From: Actinotalea sp963807045
Lineage (GTDB): Bacteria; Actinomycetota; Actinomycetes; Actinomycetales; Cellulomonadaceae
Direction: 5' to 3'
DNA: 64,000 nucleotides
NCBI GenBank assembly: GCA_963807045.1
Contig: CAWDZL010000002.1
Coordinates: 2,864,519-2,928,518, forward strand
The notes below the pieces were generated by a model. That model did no database searches. It had not been told where the DNA came from and worked only from the letters and a program-made list of their open reading frames with translations. Below are positions 45,955-53,618 of this stretch, piece by piece; position 1 is the stretch's first letter, and the number at the start of each line of letters is the position of its first letter. A program made the position numbers and the translations under genes.

Positions 45955-46340
45955 CAGGTGTGCCGCATCACGCGCAGCTGCACGGTGAGGGTGCCGACGG
46001 CGCCGACGCTCGCGCCGGCCCACACGCACACCAGGGTGCGCGAGGGCTGCAGGCGCAGGCCCGCGGGCCAGTCCGCGACGTCGAAGTTCCCGCGGCTGGT
46101 GCCGTCCAGGAGGTTGCGGGGGTCGGGGGCGTCGTTGTACCAACGGGCCTCGGTGTCGGTCGTTGAGCTGCACGCCACGACGGCGTGGTCCACGATCCAC
46201 AGTTCGTCGGGGGGAACGGCGGGCAGGGTGGCGATCGCGACGCCGTCGGCCGCGTGGTCGGAGGTGGCCTGCAGCTCGCGGAAGTCCACCAGCGACCAGC
46301 CGCCGGCGACGGGCAGCTGGTAGGGCAGGGTCACGCCCAC
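45954..46340 (-). CDS. Small beta-sandwich virion-like protein
   Basis: 128 aa, strand-rich (WSLVDFRELQATSDHAADG, DELWIVDHAVVACSSTT, TLVCVWAGASVGAVGTLTVQ). It resembles small structural proteins found beside spike genes, but no family is recognised. GTG start 3 bases after the previous stop; overlaps the spike gene by TGATG. Confidence 0.5.
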   Translation of the reverse strand: MGVTLPYQLPVAGGWSLVDFRELQATSDHAADGVAIATLPAVPPDELWIVDHAVVACSSTTDTEARWYNDAPDPRNLLDGTSRGNFDVADWPAGLRLQPSRTLVCVWAGASVGAVGTLTVQLRVMRHT

Positions 46341-46343
46341 GGG

Positions 46344-46487
46344 TCAGACCCCGGGCAGGAGCCGCACGAGCCACGGCCGGGTGCGCCCGCGCGCCTCGTA
46401 GGCGTCGTAGATCAGCCAGGAGCCGGCGACGACGAGCGCGAGGCCAGCGATCATCGCGGTGTTGCGGTCAGGGACGCGGGGCTTCAC
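46344..46487 (-). CDS. 47-aa single-pass membrane protein
   Basis: VKPRVPDRNTAMIAGLALVV opens into one TM helix (~11-27), then a short charged tail. GTGA overlap with the preceding gene. One of several tiny membrane proteins expected for an internal viral membrane. Confidence 0.5.
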   Translation of the reverse strand: MKPRVPDRNTAMIAGLALVVAGSWLIYDAYEARGRTRPWLVRLLPGV

Positions 46488-46699
46488 CGGGTCACCAGCC
46501 CGACGGTGGGCGGTGCCTCGGCGGCCGGGGCGGTGCGGGCGCGCGGGATGGCCGCGCCCGAGCCTGCGCCGGCGGACACGAGCGCGATCGTGACCAGGAC
46601 GTCGGGGACGGCCTGGCCGAGCGCGACCAGGACGGTGATCGCGACCACGCACAGCGCGGCGAGGACGAAGGCGGCCAGGTCGGCGGGGAAGCGGTTCAT
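46484..46699 (-). CDS. 71-aa two-helix membrane protein
   Basis: MNRFPADLAAFVLAALCVVA and VPDVLVTIALVSAGAGSGAA form two TM helices; a Pro/Ala tail follows. ATGA overlap with the gene before and GTGA overlap with the gene after. Confidence 0.5.
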   Translation of the reverse strand: MNRFPADLAAFVLAALCVVAITVLVALGQAVPDVLVTIALVSAGAGSGAAIPRARTAPAAEAPPTVGLVTR

Positions 46700-46996
46700 C
46701 GGGCCCTCCGGGGTAGCGGGATCACCAGGCCCGGCGACTCGACGTCGCCGGCGTTGTCGGGTCGCCAGGGAGGCAGCGTCAGCCCGGCGGCGCGCATCAC
46801 GTCTTCGAGCTGCACGCGCCGGCCCCGCTCGCGACCCAGCTCGTGCTCCAGCCCGCCGATGCGCTGCTCGAGCTGCTCGGAGTAGGCCTGGAACCGGCGG
46901 GTCAGGCGGGCGTCGGCGCGCACCGACCGGCCGGCGAACACCAGCGCGATGATGAGGCCGACGACGCCGCCGGCCTGGGAGAAGCTGGGCGAGCAT
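46696..46996 (-). CDS. Membrane-anchored coiled-coil protein (frameshifted)
   Basis: ~99 aa when restored. It begins MLAQLLPAGGVVGLIIALVF (TM helix), then a coiled coil RLTRRFQAYSEQLEQRIGGL and a Pro-rich tail. An extra G in CCCAGGCCGG (~46,973) splits the start from the helix; the span is 3n+1. The start overlaps the preceding stop (TGATG), which supports it. The layout recalls spanin-like or membrane-scaffold proteins, without proof. Confidence 0.45.
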
Positions 46997-47406
46997 CAGT
47001 CCACCGCGCCGACGTACACGGAGCCCTGCACGGTGGCGTCAGCGGTCAGGACCTCCAGGTAGAGCCCGTCGGTGAAGCTCACGCCACCCGGCCCGAGCCA
47101 GATGGTCTGGGTGCTGGAGGCGGAGGGCAGATCGATGAACGCGACGACCTCGCCCTGACCGGCGCGCCGGCTGTCGCGCAGCGCGACCGTGGCCGGCTTG
47201 TCCACGGCACGGATCGACCAGCCAACGAGCCGGCCGGCGGCGCCCCAGGCCATCGCGCGGCCATCCTTGTTGCCCACGCCGATGCACCGCGCTCCGCGCA
47301 GCCGCACGGCGTTGTGGGTCTGCTCCAGGCTCGCGGCGAGGGTAGAGCGGATCTTGTCCAGGGTCAGCGCGACTTCGGTCATCGCCTGGTCCGGGGTCCT
47401 GTTCAT
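46996..47406 (-). CDS. Small structural-type protein
   Basis: 136 aa. A helical N part (MTEVALTLDKIRSTLAASLE), then a beta-rich domain (ATVALRDSRRAGQGEVVAFI, TIWLGPGGVSFTDGLYLEVL). It resembles a small head-decoration or vertex protein; family not recognised. ATGA overlap with the upstream peptidase gene. Confidence 0.5.
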   Translation of the reverse strand: MNRTPDQAMTEVALTLDKIRSTLAASLEQTHNAVRLRGARCIGVGNKDGRAMAWGAAGRLVGWSIRAVDKPATVALRDSRRAGQGEVVAFIDLPSASSTQTIWLGPGGVSFTDGLYLEVLTADATVQGSVYVGAVD

Positions 47407-48029
47407 CCGAGCGCCTCCGCTGCCTTGCCGATGGTCTTGGTCGCGGCCGGTGCCACGAGCCGGGTTGCGCCGACGACGAGCAGCGCCAGGCCGGCGCCGG
47501 TGGCGGCGATCTTCAGGGCGATCACCATGGCCTGCTGCGCCCAGTCGTCGAAGGGGTTCAGTGCGTCGATCACGCTGCCGACGTTGGCGACGGCCCCGGT
47601 CACGGCAGACCCGACCGTGCCGGTGACGTTCCCGACGGCGTCACGCACGGTCTGCAGGGGGCTGGAGTCGGTGGGGCCGGCGTCGGTGAACGACACGTGC
47701 ACGTGCCGGCGGTGGTTCGGGTCGTAGCCGGGGCGGTCGCCGCTCTTGTAGGCCATCGGCGTCCAGGTGGGCGCTGACGGCTTCCAGATGGCCTGCTGCC
47801 AGATGACGTACTTCACGCCGAGCCGGGAGGCGTTCGCGGTCACGAACGCGGCAACCTTGTCCCCGGTGTCCTTGGACGCGGGGAAGTCCACGGCCATGCC
47901 GCGCGGGTGGTCGCCCTCGCTGCCCGAGCGCCACCCGTACCCGGTCTTGAGGCCGAACTGGGCCGCGATCGTGTTCGCCGCGGCGCCTACGCGCGGCTTC
48001 ACGTTGCCCAGCTGGTCGGAGAAGCTCAC
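47403..48029 (-). CDS. Membrane-anchored cell-wall hydrolase
   Basis: 208 aa. An N-terminal M15/ARB-07466-like catalytic domain: GYGWRSGSEGDHPRGMAVDF and PNHRRHVHVSF carry the His/Asp ligands. A C-terminal hydrophobic part (MVIALKIAATGAGLALLVVG) would anchor it in a membrane. Tailless phages with an inner membrane carry membrane-bound lytic enzymes for genome entry, and this one sits among structural genes, unlike the second hydrolase at the operon end. Confidence 0.68.
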   Translation of the reverse strand: MSFSDQLGNVKPRVGAAANTIAAQFGLKTGYGWRSGSEGDHPRGMAVDFPASKDTGDKVAAFVTANASRLGVKYVIWQQAIWKPSAPTWTPMAYKSGDRPGYDPNHRRHVHVSFTDAGPTDSSPLQTVRDAVGNVTGTVGSAVTGAVANVGSVIDALNPFDDWAQQAMVIALKIAATGAGLALLVVGATRLVAPAATKTIGKAAEALG

Positions 48030-48030
48030 C

Positions 48031-48453
48031 TCAGCCGCCGATGCTCGTCAGTCCGTAGGAACCGAGGGCGGCCGGCGTGCGGGTGAGGTAGTCGGGGAGC
48101 GGCTGGGTGGTCTTCCGGCGCGCCCCAATGGTCACGATGCCGTCGGTGGAGGGCACCGGGATGGGGGTGCTGCCGCCGGTACCGTTCATCAGGTTGGTGA
48201 GGTCGGTGACGGTGTCGCGCAGCGCCTCGATCTGGGGCTGCACGGCGCCGATGATGTCGGCGCTGGTGGAGTCGTAGCCGCCCGTGGCGCCGGCGAGCTG
48301 CCCGCCGGCACCGTAGGCGGACGTAGACGCCTGGGCCGGGTCGGTGGGGGCCTTGGTCGAGCGGTTGCGCCACGCCAGGAGCGCGACGGCGGCCGCGCCG
48401 GCGATCGCCAGCGTGGTGCGGTTGCGGGTGAAGGACGCGCGCAGCTTGTTCAC
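48031..48453 (-). CDS. Single-pass membrane protein
   Basis: 140 aa. TM helix TLAIAGAAAVALLAWRN (~14-30), then a Gly/Thr/Ala-rich stretch and a helical DIIGAVQPQIEALRDTVTDL segment. GTG start overlapping the previous stop; stop one base before the hydrolase start. Confidence 0.5.
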   Translation of the reverse strand: MNKLRASFTRNRTTLAIAGAAAVALLAWRNRSTKAPTDPAQASTSAYGAGGQLAGATGGYDSTSADIIGAVQPQIEALRDTVTDLTNLMNGTGGSTPIPVPSTDGIVTIGARRKTTQPLPDYLTRTPAALGSYGLTSIGG

Positions 48454-48770
48454 CCCTGCCTCCGGGCCAGACGCTCGGCGAAGATGCGCAGCGCGGGATC
48501 GTTGATCACGGACCCGGTGCGCTCGTCGGGCAGCTCGGCGTTGGCGTCGACGACGGGGCGCCCGGAGCCGAGCCGGGCGACGCCGGTCATGGGCAGCCGG
48601 CCCCGCATCGTGCCGGTGAACCGGGTCGTGGGGTCGACGGTGCGGCGCGCGTCGCGGCCGGCGATCGTCAGCCCGCCGATGCGCGACAGGCGCACGAACA
48701 TCGACCGGCCCCGCGGGTCCGGGTCGAAGTCGAGCGTGGTTGCGGTGCGGGCGTTGATCGCGGCCGTCAT
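48450..48770 (-). CDS. Small basic hypothetical protein
   Basis: 106 aa: AAINARTATTLDFDPDPRGR, MFVRLSRIGGLTIAGRDARR, and a C-terminal helical NDPALRIFAERLARR. No TM. Unknown. ATG start; GTGA overlap with the next gene. Confidence 0.45.
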   Translation of the reverse strand: MTAAINARTATTLDFDPDPRGRSMFVRLSRIGGLTIAGRDARRTVDPTTRFTGTMRGRLPMTGVARLGSGRPVVDANAELPDERTGSVINDPALRIFAERLARRQG

Positions 48771-48783
48771 GTCGGTGCGCACC

Positions 48784-48924
48784 TCAGCGACCCTGCAGGG
48801 TCTTGGTGAGACCGATGGCACCGCTCGAGCCGGCCTTGATGACGGTGCCCATCTTGGAGGCGTTGGCCACCACGATGTACAGCGCGATCAGACCGGTGCC
48901 GTACTTCAGCGTCTGACGGATCAT
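48784..48924 (-). CDS. 46-aa membrane protein
   Basis: MIRQTLKYGTGLIALYIVVA followed by NASKMGTVIKAGSSG. One TM helix. Good RBS (AGAGGAAC) upstream. Size and pattern match the tiny membrane proteins of tectivirus-like virions. Confidence 0.5.
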   Translation of the reverse strand: MIRQTLKYGTGLIALYIVVANASKMGTVIKAGSSGAIGLTKTLQGR

Positions 48925-48937
48925 CGGACGGTTCCTC

Positions 48938-49252
48938 TCATACGGCGCGCTGCTGGCCGGGGATCGGCAGGCGCGGGATGGTCGTGGTGGCCACGGTCGA
49001 CTTCGTCGGGGCCTTGGTCGGGGTTGTGGTCTTGGTCTTGGTGTTGGCCTTGGGGACCGTGCCGCCGGTCTTGGCCGGGCCGTGCACGGACCGGTCAGGG
49101 ATCGCCGGCACCGTGGGGTCTAGGGCCCGCTCCAGGAGGTGGTCGACGTCGCGCAGGAGCGAGCCGACCCGGGACGCGGACTCGCCCACGGTGAGGGTCT
49201 GCAGGAGCGTCAGACCGAGCACGGTGGACACCGCGGTGGTCACGGCGCCCAT
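48938..49252 (-). CDS. 104-aa protein with Thr/Lys/Pro-rich tail
   Basis: N-terminal amphipathic or membrane helix (GAVTTAVSTVLGLTLLQTLT), a helical middle RVGSLLRDVDHLLERAL, then a Thr/Lys-rich tail (ANTKTKTTTPTKAPTKSTV). Start overlaps the previous stop (TGATG). Unknown. Confidence 0.5.
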   Translation of the reverse strand: MGAVTTAVSTVLGLTLLQTLTVGESASRVGSLLRDVDHLLERALDPTVPAIPDRSVHGPAKTGGTVPKANTKTKTTTPTKAPTKSTVATTTIPRLPIPGQQRAV

Positions 49253-49356
49253 CACGCGCTCCCGATGACGCCGAGGCGTTCGAGGGCGTGGCCGGCGAGG
49301 ACCTGCGTGCATACCCACACGCCGGCGATCATCAGGACGAACCCGGCCGGCTTCAC
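49252..49356 (-). CDS. 34-aa single-helix membrane protein
   Basis: VKPAGFVLMIAGVWVCTQVL forms one TM helix; tail AGHALERLGVIGSA. GTGA overlap with the gene before and TGATG with the gene after make translation credible despite its size. Confidence 0.42.
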   Translation of the reverse strand: MKPAGFVLMIAGVWVCTQVLAGHALERLGVIGSA

Positions 49357-49904
49357 GCGGCACCGTCCACGCGGTTGAGGAACTTGGCCCGCAGCCACGC
49401 CTTGACGGCGGTCGGACCGCCGCGCAGGTAGGTGGTGACGAGCACGTACCCCAGGAGCCCGAGGACGACGCCGCCGCCGGAGTCGGCGGCCCGCGTGACG
49501 ATCCGGGGCGGCCGGGGCAGGCTCGGGGTCGCCGAGCCCGTGCGCCGCGCCGCGGTGTCGCCGTCGTCGCCGGTGCCGGCGTCGTCGGCCGGGCCCGCGT
49601 CGTCGAGCAGACCGCGGGCTTCGGCCAGCGTGCTGCCGTACTCATCGCGCAGGATGCGGGCGGCGTCGTCGCGGGTCTTGCCCTGGGCGATCAGCTCGCT
49701 GGCGCGCGCCGGTGCGCCGGTCTTGGTGGCCGCGGCCGCCTTGCCGGCGCCGGCAGCCTTGGGGGCGGCCTTCGGCGCGGACTTGGCTGCCGTGGCTGCC
49801 TGACCGGCGCGACCGGCGGCGGCCGCCTCGCCAGCGGCAGCACCGGCAGACGAGGCGGCGGCACCTGCCGCCACCTCGCCTGCCATCGGTGCGACGAACG
49901 CCAC
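49353..49904 (-). CDS. Ala-rich protein with C-terminal TM helix
   Basis: 183 aa. Low-complexity Ala/Gly/Lys N half, a small helical domain (LIAQGKTRDDAARILRDEYG, a SHOCT-like segment), an Asp-rich linker, and a TM helix (GGGVVLGLLGYVLVTTYL). GTG start. Abundant-scaffold style, role unknown. Confidence 0.5.
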   Translation of the reverse strand: MAFVAPMAGEVAAGAAASSAGAAAGEAAAAGRAGQAATAAKSAPKAAPKAAGAGKAAAATKTGAPARASELIAQGKTRDDAARILRDEYGSTLAEARGLLDDAGPADDAGTGDDGDTAARRTGSATPSLPRPPRIVTRAADSGGGVVLGLLGYVLVTTYLRGGPTAVKAWLRAKFLNRVDGAA

Positions 49905-49914
49905 GAGGGGTCTC

Positions 49915-50178
49915 CTACTTGGTCGAGCCGAGCGCGAGCGACGCTTGCGTCTTGCCCACCCGGACAGTCGTGGAGAACGCCATGAGACCGACGGTGAACG
50001 CGGCCACGGCGCCGAACCAGAACAGCGGGTTGGTGGGGTTCCACGGCTGCACGTCGGCCGCGGCGCCCTCGGCGGGGCTGGCGATCGCGTGCAGCTCGGT
50101 GGGCGTCTTGGTCACCGGACCCCCGGGGGCCAGCCCGAAGCGGGCCGGCCCCTGGGGGGCCCACGTGCTGGCGGTCAT
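49915..50178 (-). CDS. 87-aa membrane protein next to the capsid gene
   Basis: N-terminal Pro/Gly region, then one TM helix (NPLFWFGAVAAFTVGLMAFS) and a short basic tail. Three bases downstream of the capsid-gene stop. Possibly a minor virion membrane protein. Confidence 0.5.
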   Translation of the reverse strand: MTASTWAPQGPARFGLAPGGPVTKTPTELHAIASPAEGAAADVQPWNPTNPLFWFGAVAAFTVGLMAFSTTVRVGKTQASLALGSTK

Positions 50179-50181
50179 CGC

Positions 50182-51366
50182 TCAGGCCGCCTGGCCGGAC
50201 AGGTGCATCGTCTCGGTGACGTACACCAGCGCGGGGGAGGTGAGCGTGACGCCGGAGCCGATCTGGGTCACCAGCCGCAGCTCACCGGCCGTGCCCATGT
50301 CGAGCACGTCGCGGAAGGCGTTCTCATGGGCGAAGTCGTGGCAGCCGAAGCCCCACACGCCGCCGACGTCGCAGTTGTAGCGGCGCTCCTCGTCCACGCG
50401 CATGTGCTGGCCGTTCAGGAACTCGTCCGGCGTCTCGTTGGTCGCGTACCGGTAGGCGAGCTTGCCGAAGTTGGCCGCGCTCATCTGCAGCGGGGCGGCT
50501 GCCGCGCCGGTGCCGTTCCACACCTGGAAGAACGTGCGCAGGAGCGACTTGCCGGCGCCCTGGCCCACGAGCCGGTGCTCGTTCTCGCCCACCGCGACGT
50601 CGGTCTGACGCGTCTGGATGAGCGAGTGGAACAGCGACAGGTCCGGCACGACGATCTGACCGTTGTCGATCGGGATGCTGAACTTCGTGGTGGACACGTG
50701 GATGGACCCGGTGAGGGTCGCTGTCGCGTTGGCCGTGAGGGCGAACAGCTCGGCGTTGGCCGCGAGGTCGAACGCCAGCGTGAGGTCGCTCGAGGAGGTG
50801 GCGAGGAAGATCGCGCCGGCGAGGTCCTGTTCGTCCTCGGCCACCGGGATGAACCACTCCAGCTCCACCGGGTAGGCCCCGTCGGCGATGTTCGACGCAC
50901 CGGAGCCGACGCCCCAGGACTCCGAGGCGAGCGCCAGGGTGCCGTGGGACACGGTTGCCGCGCCGATCGTCTGGGCGATGCCGCGGTCCGTCAGGTCCGC
51001 GCGCTTCATCATGTCCCGGACCTTCAGCGCCAGGCCGGAAGCGTTGATCAGATTCGACGCGCCGTTGGCGGTGAACCGGGCCTGCTTGACCAGGTTGTAG
51101 GGCCACTGCCGGGTGGTGCCGACGGTGCCGGTGCCCTTGGCCGTGGTGAGCGTGCCGGAGAACCTGACCGTGATGCCCGACAGGATGTCGGACTTGCGCA
51201 GCTCCACGATCTCCTGCGTCTGGCCGGCGTAGCTCACCACCTTCTCAGTGGCGATGTGGCGCCGGGTGAGCGCGAAGAACCGGGCGGGGTTCACGCTCTC
51301 GGCGGGGACGGACACGCCCTGCATGTAGCGCTGCGGGGCAGTGGTCTCGCGGGTCGTCGTAGCCAT
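50182..51366 (-). CDS. Putative double-jelly-roll major capsid protein
   Basis: 394 aa, soluble and beta-rich, with no HK97-type features. Two successive strand-rich halves can be traced: roughly 40-200 (EIVELRKSDILSGITVRFSG, WPYNLVKQARFTANGASNLI, AYPVELEWFIPVAEDEQDLA) and 205-390 (SIHVSTTKFSIPIDNGQIVV, RLVTQIGSGVTLTSPALVYV). The 'VKQARFTANGASNL' segment resembles the phrase found near the first barrel of tectivirus capsid proteins. Length, position in the operon and the nearby A32-like ATPase all fit. ATG after GGAGGAAC. A structure prediction would settle it. Confidence 0.72.
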   Translation of the reverse strand: MATTTRETTAPQRYMQGVSVPAESVNPARFFALTRRHIATEKVVSYAGQTQEIVELRKSDILSGITVRFSGTLTTAKGTGTVGTTRQWPYNLVKQARFTANGASNLINASGLALKVRDMMKRADLTDRGIAQTIGAATVSHGTLALASESWGVGSGASNIADGAYPVELEWFIPVAEDEQDLAGAIFLATSSSDLTLAFDLAANAELFALTANATATLTGSIHVSTTKFSIPIDNGQIVVPDLSLFHSLIQTRQTDVAVGENEHRLVGQGAGKSLLRTFFQVWNGTGAAAAPLQMSAANFGKLAYRYATNETPDEFLNGQHMRVDEERRYNCDVGGVWGFGCHDFAHENAFRDVLDMGTAGELRLVTQIGSGVTLTSPALVYVTETMHLSGQAA

Positions 51367-51521
51367 CAGCCGTTCCTCCGGGTGTTGTAGCCGTTCCAGT
51401 CCCGGAGCCCCTCGATGGGGAGCCGGTCGGCGGCGAGGTTGAAGACCGTCTGGGCGAGGATCGAGACCCCGCCGACGGCGAGCCAGAACGCGAGCTGCTT
51501 GGGGGCGCGGGGCCGCTTCAT
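51366..51521 (-). CDS. 51-aa membrane protein
   Basis: MKRPRAPKQLAFWLAVGGVS then ILAQTVFNLAADRL: one TM helix with a basic N terminus, then a polar tail ending NGYNTRRNG. TGATG overlaps at both ends, including the capsid gene start. Confidence 0.45.
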   Translation of the reverse strand: MKRPRAPKQLAFWLAVGGVSILAQTVFNLAADRLPIEGLRDWNGYNTRRNG

Positions 51522-51628
51522 CACGGCGCCATGCGGGGGAGGCCGGGGACCTTGCCCTTGGCTCGCTCGTACGCAACGACGACGACCAGGGCCACGGCCG
51601 CGGTCGTCAAGATGCTCTTGAGGTTCAT
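51521..51628 (-). CDS. 35-aa membrane protein, first gene of the late operon
   Basis: MNLKSILTTAAVALVVVVAY then a basic tail KGKVPGLPRMAP. A very good ribosome site (GAGGAGAG) precedes the ATG, fitting a first cistron that feeds a chain of overlapping genes. Confidence 0.5.
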   Translation of the reverse strand: MNLKSILTTAAVALVVVVAYERAKGKVPGLPRMAP

Positions 51629-51681
51629 CGGTGGTTCTCTCCTCGGGTCGGGAGCGACCAGTCCCGATGGGAGCCGCGTGC

Positions 51682-51744
51682 GTCGACGAGGAGCCGGCAT
51701 CGGTGGGGCCGGGCGACTCCTCGTCGACACGCGCGGCCCCACCG
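51682..51744. promoter_or_regulatory. Interleaved inverted repeats upstream of the late operon
   Basis: Arm A GTCGACGAGGAG (51682-51693) pairs with CTCCTCGTCGAC (51717-51728). Arm B CGGTGGGGCCG (51701-51711) pairs with CGGCCCCACCG (51734-51744). Order A-B-A'-B' means the stems form either a pseudoknot or two mutually exclusive hairpins. The site lies 54 bases upstream of the first late gene and between it and the rep-like gene. Confidence 0.65.
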
Positions 51745-51824
51745 GCGTGTGCAGCACTACGGCTACCCCTCGCCGTCGGCGCCGTTCAAGCCGACAGGCC
51801 CTATTCAGGTGGCTGTATTCGGCT

Positions 51825-52841
51825 TCACCCTGCCCGCCCCCGCAGCGGCAGCGGCCGCGGCAGGGCGGCCAGCGCGGCCCGGTAGGCGGCGTAGCCGGGC
51901 CCGTCGCCGGCCGCGGCGATCGCCGCCCGCTCGGCGTCCTCGGCCGCGGCCTGGGCCCGCTGGGAGGCCGCCCGAGCTCGTGCCGCCTCCAGCGACGCCG
52001 CGGCCGGTGCGGTGACCGGCGCGCCGTCGTCGTCGCGCCAGGCCGCCAGGCGGTGGGTCAGCCACTTGGCCGGCTGAGCCACGCCCGTCGCGCCGTCGTG
52101 GGGCCAGCGGGTGCCGTCGGGACGCCAGTCGATCGCTCGGGCCAGGTCGGGGGTCGACCAGCCGGCCAGCGCGAAGTCGCGCAGCACCGCGGCCGCGGCG
52201 CGGTCGGTGATCTGGCGCAGCACCGGCACCCGGGCTTGCAGCTCGCGAGCCTGAGCCCTGCGCCGTTCTAGGCGCAGTCGCCGCGTCACGGCTTCCGCCG
52301 GCCGGGGGGAGACCACGGCCAGGCCGTCCGGGCCGCCGGCGCCGGCAGGCGCCCGTCGATGAGCGCCGCGTAGCGGCCCCGATCCGCTTTCGCTCGGCTC
52401 GCGCGCGCGCAGGGGATCTTCTACGAAGAGCCCTACGGGCGTGGGGGTCTCATGTTCATCCACAGCGTGCAGCGGCGAGGGCACGCAGAGCACGTACACG
52501 GCCGCCTCCGCCTTGTCGCGGTCGGCCGGGTTGGGCGCGAAGCCAGCGCTCCGCCCGGTCGCGACGATGCCGACCAGCCCGGCGTCGCGCAGCCGGATCA
52601 GGACTCGCCCCACCGTCGCCCGGGAGCGGCCCGTGCGCGCCGCGAGGCGCTCCCACGTCGGCCGCGTCGTCATCGTCTCCCACGACGCACACCAGGCCAT
52701 CTCCCGGGCCACAGCGAGCACCGTCGCCCGCGAGTCGGCCCGCAACGCCGCCAGGGCCGGCGCGGCCTGCACGGCGTCCAGGAACGCCCGCTGGGAGGCC
52801 GCGCGCACACTGCCGTGCGGCACCGCGCGGAAGATCGCCAC
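51825..52841 (-). CDS. Winged-helix replication-initiator-like protein
   Basis: 338 aa. The N half contains a winged helix (MTTRPTWERLAARTGRSRAT, then VGRVLIRLRDAGLVGIVATG). The C half has a helical RQITDRAAAAVLRDFALAGW segment with STPDLARAIDWRPDGTRWPH, and a long charged coiled C terminus. This plan resembles actinobacterial plasmid/phage initiator or RepSA-like wHTH proteins, but no catalytic motif is seen. It may start element replication. GTG start is uncertain. Confidence 0.55.
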   Translation of the reverse strand: MAIFRAVPHGSVRAASQRAFLDAVQAAPALAALRADSRATVLAVAREMAWCASWETMTTRPTWERLAARTGRSRATVGRVLIRLRDAGLVGIVATGRSAGFAPNPADRDKAEAAVYVLCVPSPLHAVDEHETPTPVGLFVEDPLRAREPSESGSGPLRGAHRRAPAGAGGPDGLAVVSPRPAEAVTRRLRLERRRAQARELQARVPVLRQITDRAAAAVLRDFALAGWSTPDLARAIDWRPDGTRWPHDGATGVAQPAKWLTHRLAAWRDDDGAPVTAPAAASLEAARARAASQRAQAAAEDAERAAIAAAGDGPGYAAYRAALAALPRPLPLRGRAG

Positions 52842-52886
52842 CGGCGTGCGCTCGCGCCGGCGCGTCGGCCGGACCCGCCACCGCTC

Positions 52887-52927
52887 ACCCGCTCTCGGGC
52901 ACGCCGAAGGCCCGCCCGAGAGCGGGT
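52887..52927. terminator. 14-bp hairpin between early genes and the rep-like gene
   Basis: ACCCGCTCTCGGGC pairs perfectly with GCCCGAGAGCGGGT, 13-base loop. It may terminate the early operon before the rep-like gene or be part of that gene's leader. Confidence 0.6.
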
Positions 52928-52963
52928 CAGGGAGGCTAGAGAATGCGGCGACGGGTGCCGGCG

Positions 52964-53179
52964 TCACCCGACCCAGCGCGCGACGGTGCGCGAGACGAGC
53001 CGGTACGCAATGAGCCCGACCGCCACCGGCGCGACCGCGCCGACAACGACGACCAAGCCAGCGATCGACACCGTGACGGACACGCTCGCGAGGTCGGCCA
53101 CCCACTCCACCAGCGGGTGGGCGGGGCGCTCAGGCGCGGCGGACAACGTCGGCAGCCAGTCGGCCGGGTCCCCGCTCAC
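52964..53179 (-). CDS. 71-aa two-helix membrane protein
   Basis: Short N part (SGDPADWLPTLSAAPERPAH), then two hydrophobic stretches (VSVTVSIAGLVVVVGAVAPV, AVGLIAYRLV). GTGA overlap with the preceding gene. Possibly holin-like by shape; not claimed. Confidence 0.45.
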   Translation of the reverse strand: MSGDPADWLPTLSAAPERPAHPLVEWVADLASVSVTVSIAGLVVVVGAVAPVAVGLIAYRLVSRTVARWVG

Positions 53180-53364
53180 ACCAACACCAGCTGCGGGAGC
53201 CCGTCCGCACCCGCGCACAGCCAGGTTCGCGAGCGCAGGCCCGCGCCGGCGGCAGTCAGGCCGGCGTCTCCGTCGGCCACCAGCTCGCCCATCAGGACCT
53301 CCAGGAGGCTGGCGACGACGACGCTCGGCGCGGGGAACATGGGCTTGGGTGCGGGGGTGGGCAT
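53176..53364 (-). CDS. 62-aa early hypothetical protein
   Basis: MPTPAPKPMFPAPSVVVASL then a short helix and strand region (ELVADGDAGLTAAGAGLRSR). ATG overlaps the preceding TGA (TGATG); its stop overlaps the next GTG. Confidence 0.42.
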   Translation of the reverse strand: MPTPAPKPMFPAPSVVVASLLEVLMGELVADGDAGLTAAGAGLRSRTWLCAGADGLPQLVLV

Positions 53365-53618
53365 CAGGCGACTCCGTCCAGGTCGAACAGCGGTGTGGCG
53401 TGGTGCTCGAGCGCCTGATCGGTGCGCCGGCCCTCCCGGCCGGCGCACGGGAAGCACTCGTGCTTGGTCAGGGGGGTGTTGTTCCCCAGGTCTTCGAAGA
53501 ACGCCGGCACGCGGTGCTCCAGGTAGGTGTCGCCCGGCAGGATCGGCGCGCCGCACCCGTCGCACGTGTGCCGCTTGCGCGCCACGCGCTCCGTCGAGAC
53601 GACGCGGCGGCCGCTCAC
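53364..53618 (-). CDS. Small zinc-finger protein
   Basis: 84 aa. RHTCDGCGAPILPGDTYLEH and LTKHECFPCAG supply CxxC...HxCxxC-type ligands, a treble-clef or ribbon zinc site. No catalytic motif. GTGA overlap with the preceding gene. Early-region DNA- or protein-binding factor by inference. Confidence 0.52.
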   Translation of the reverse strand: MSGRRVVSTERVARKRHTCDGCGAPILPGDTYLEHRVPAFFEDLGNNTPLTKHECFPCAGREGRRTDQALEHHATPLFDLDGVA

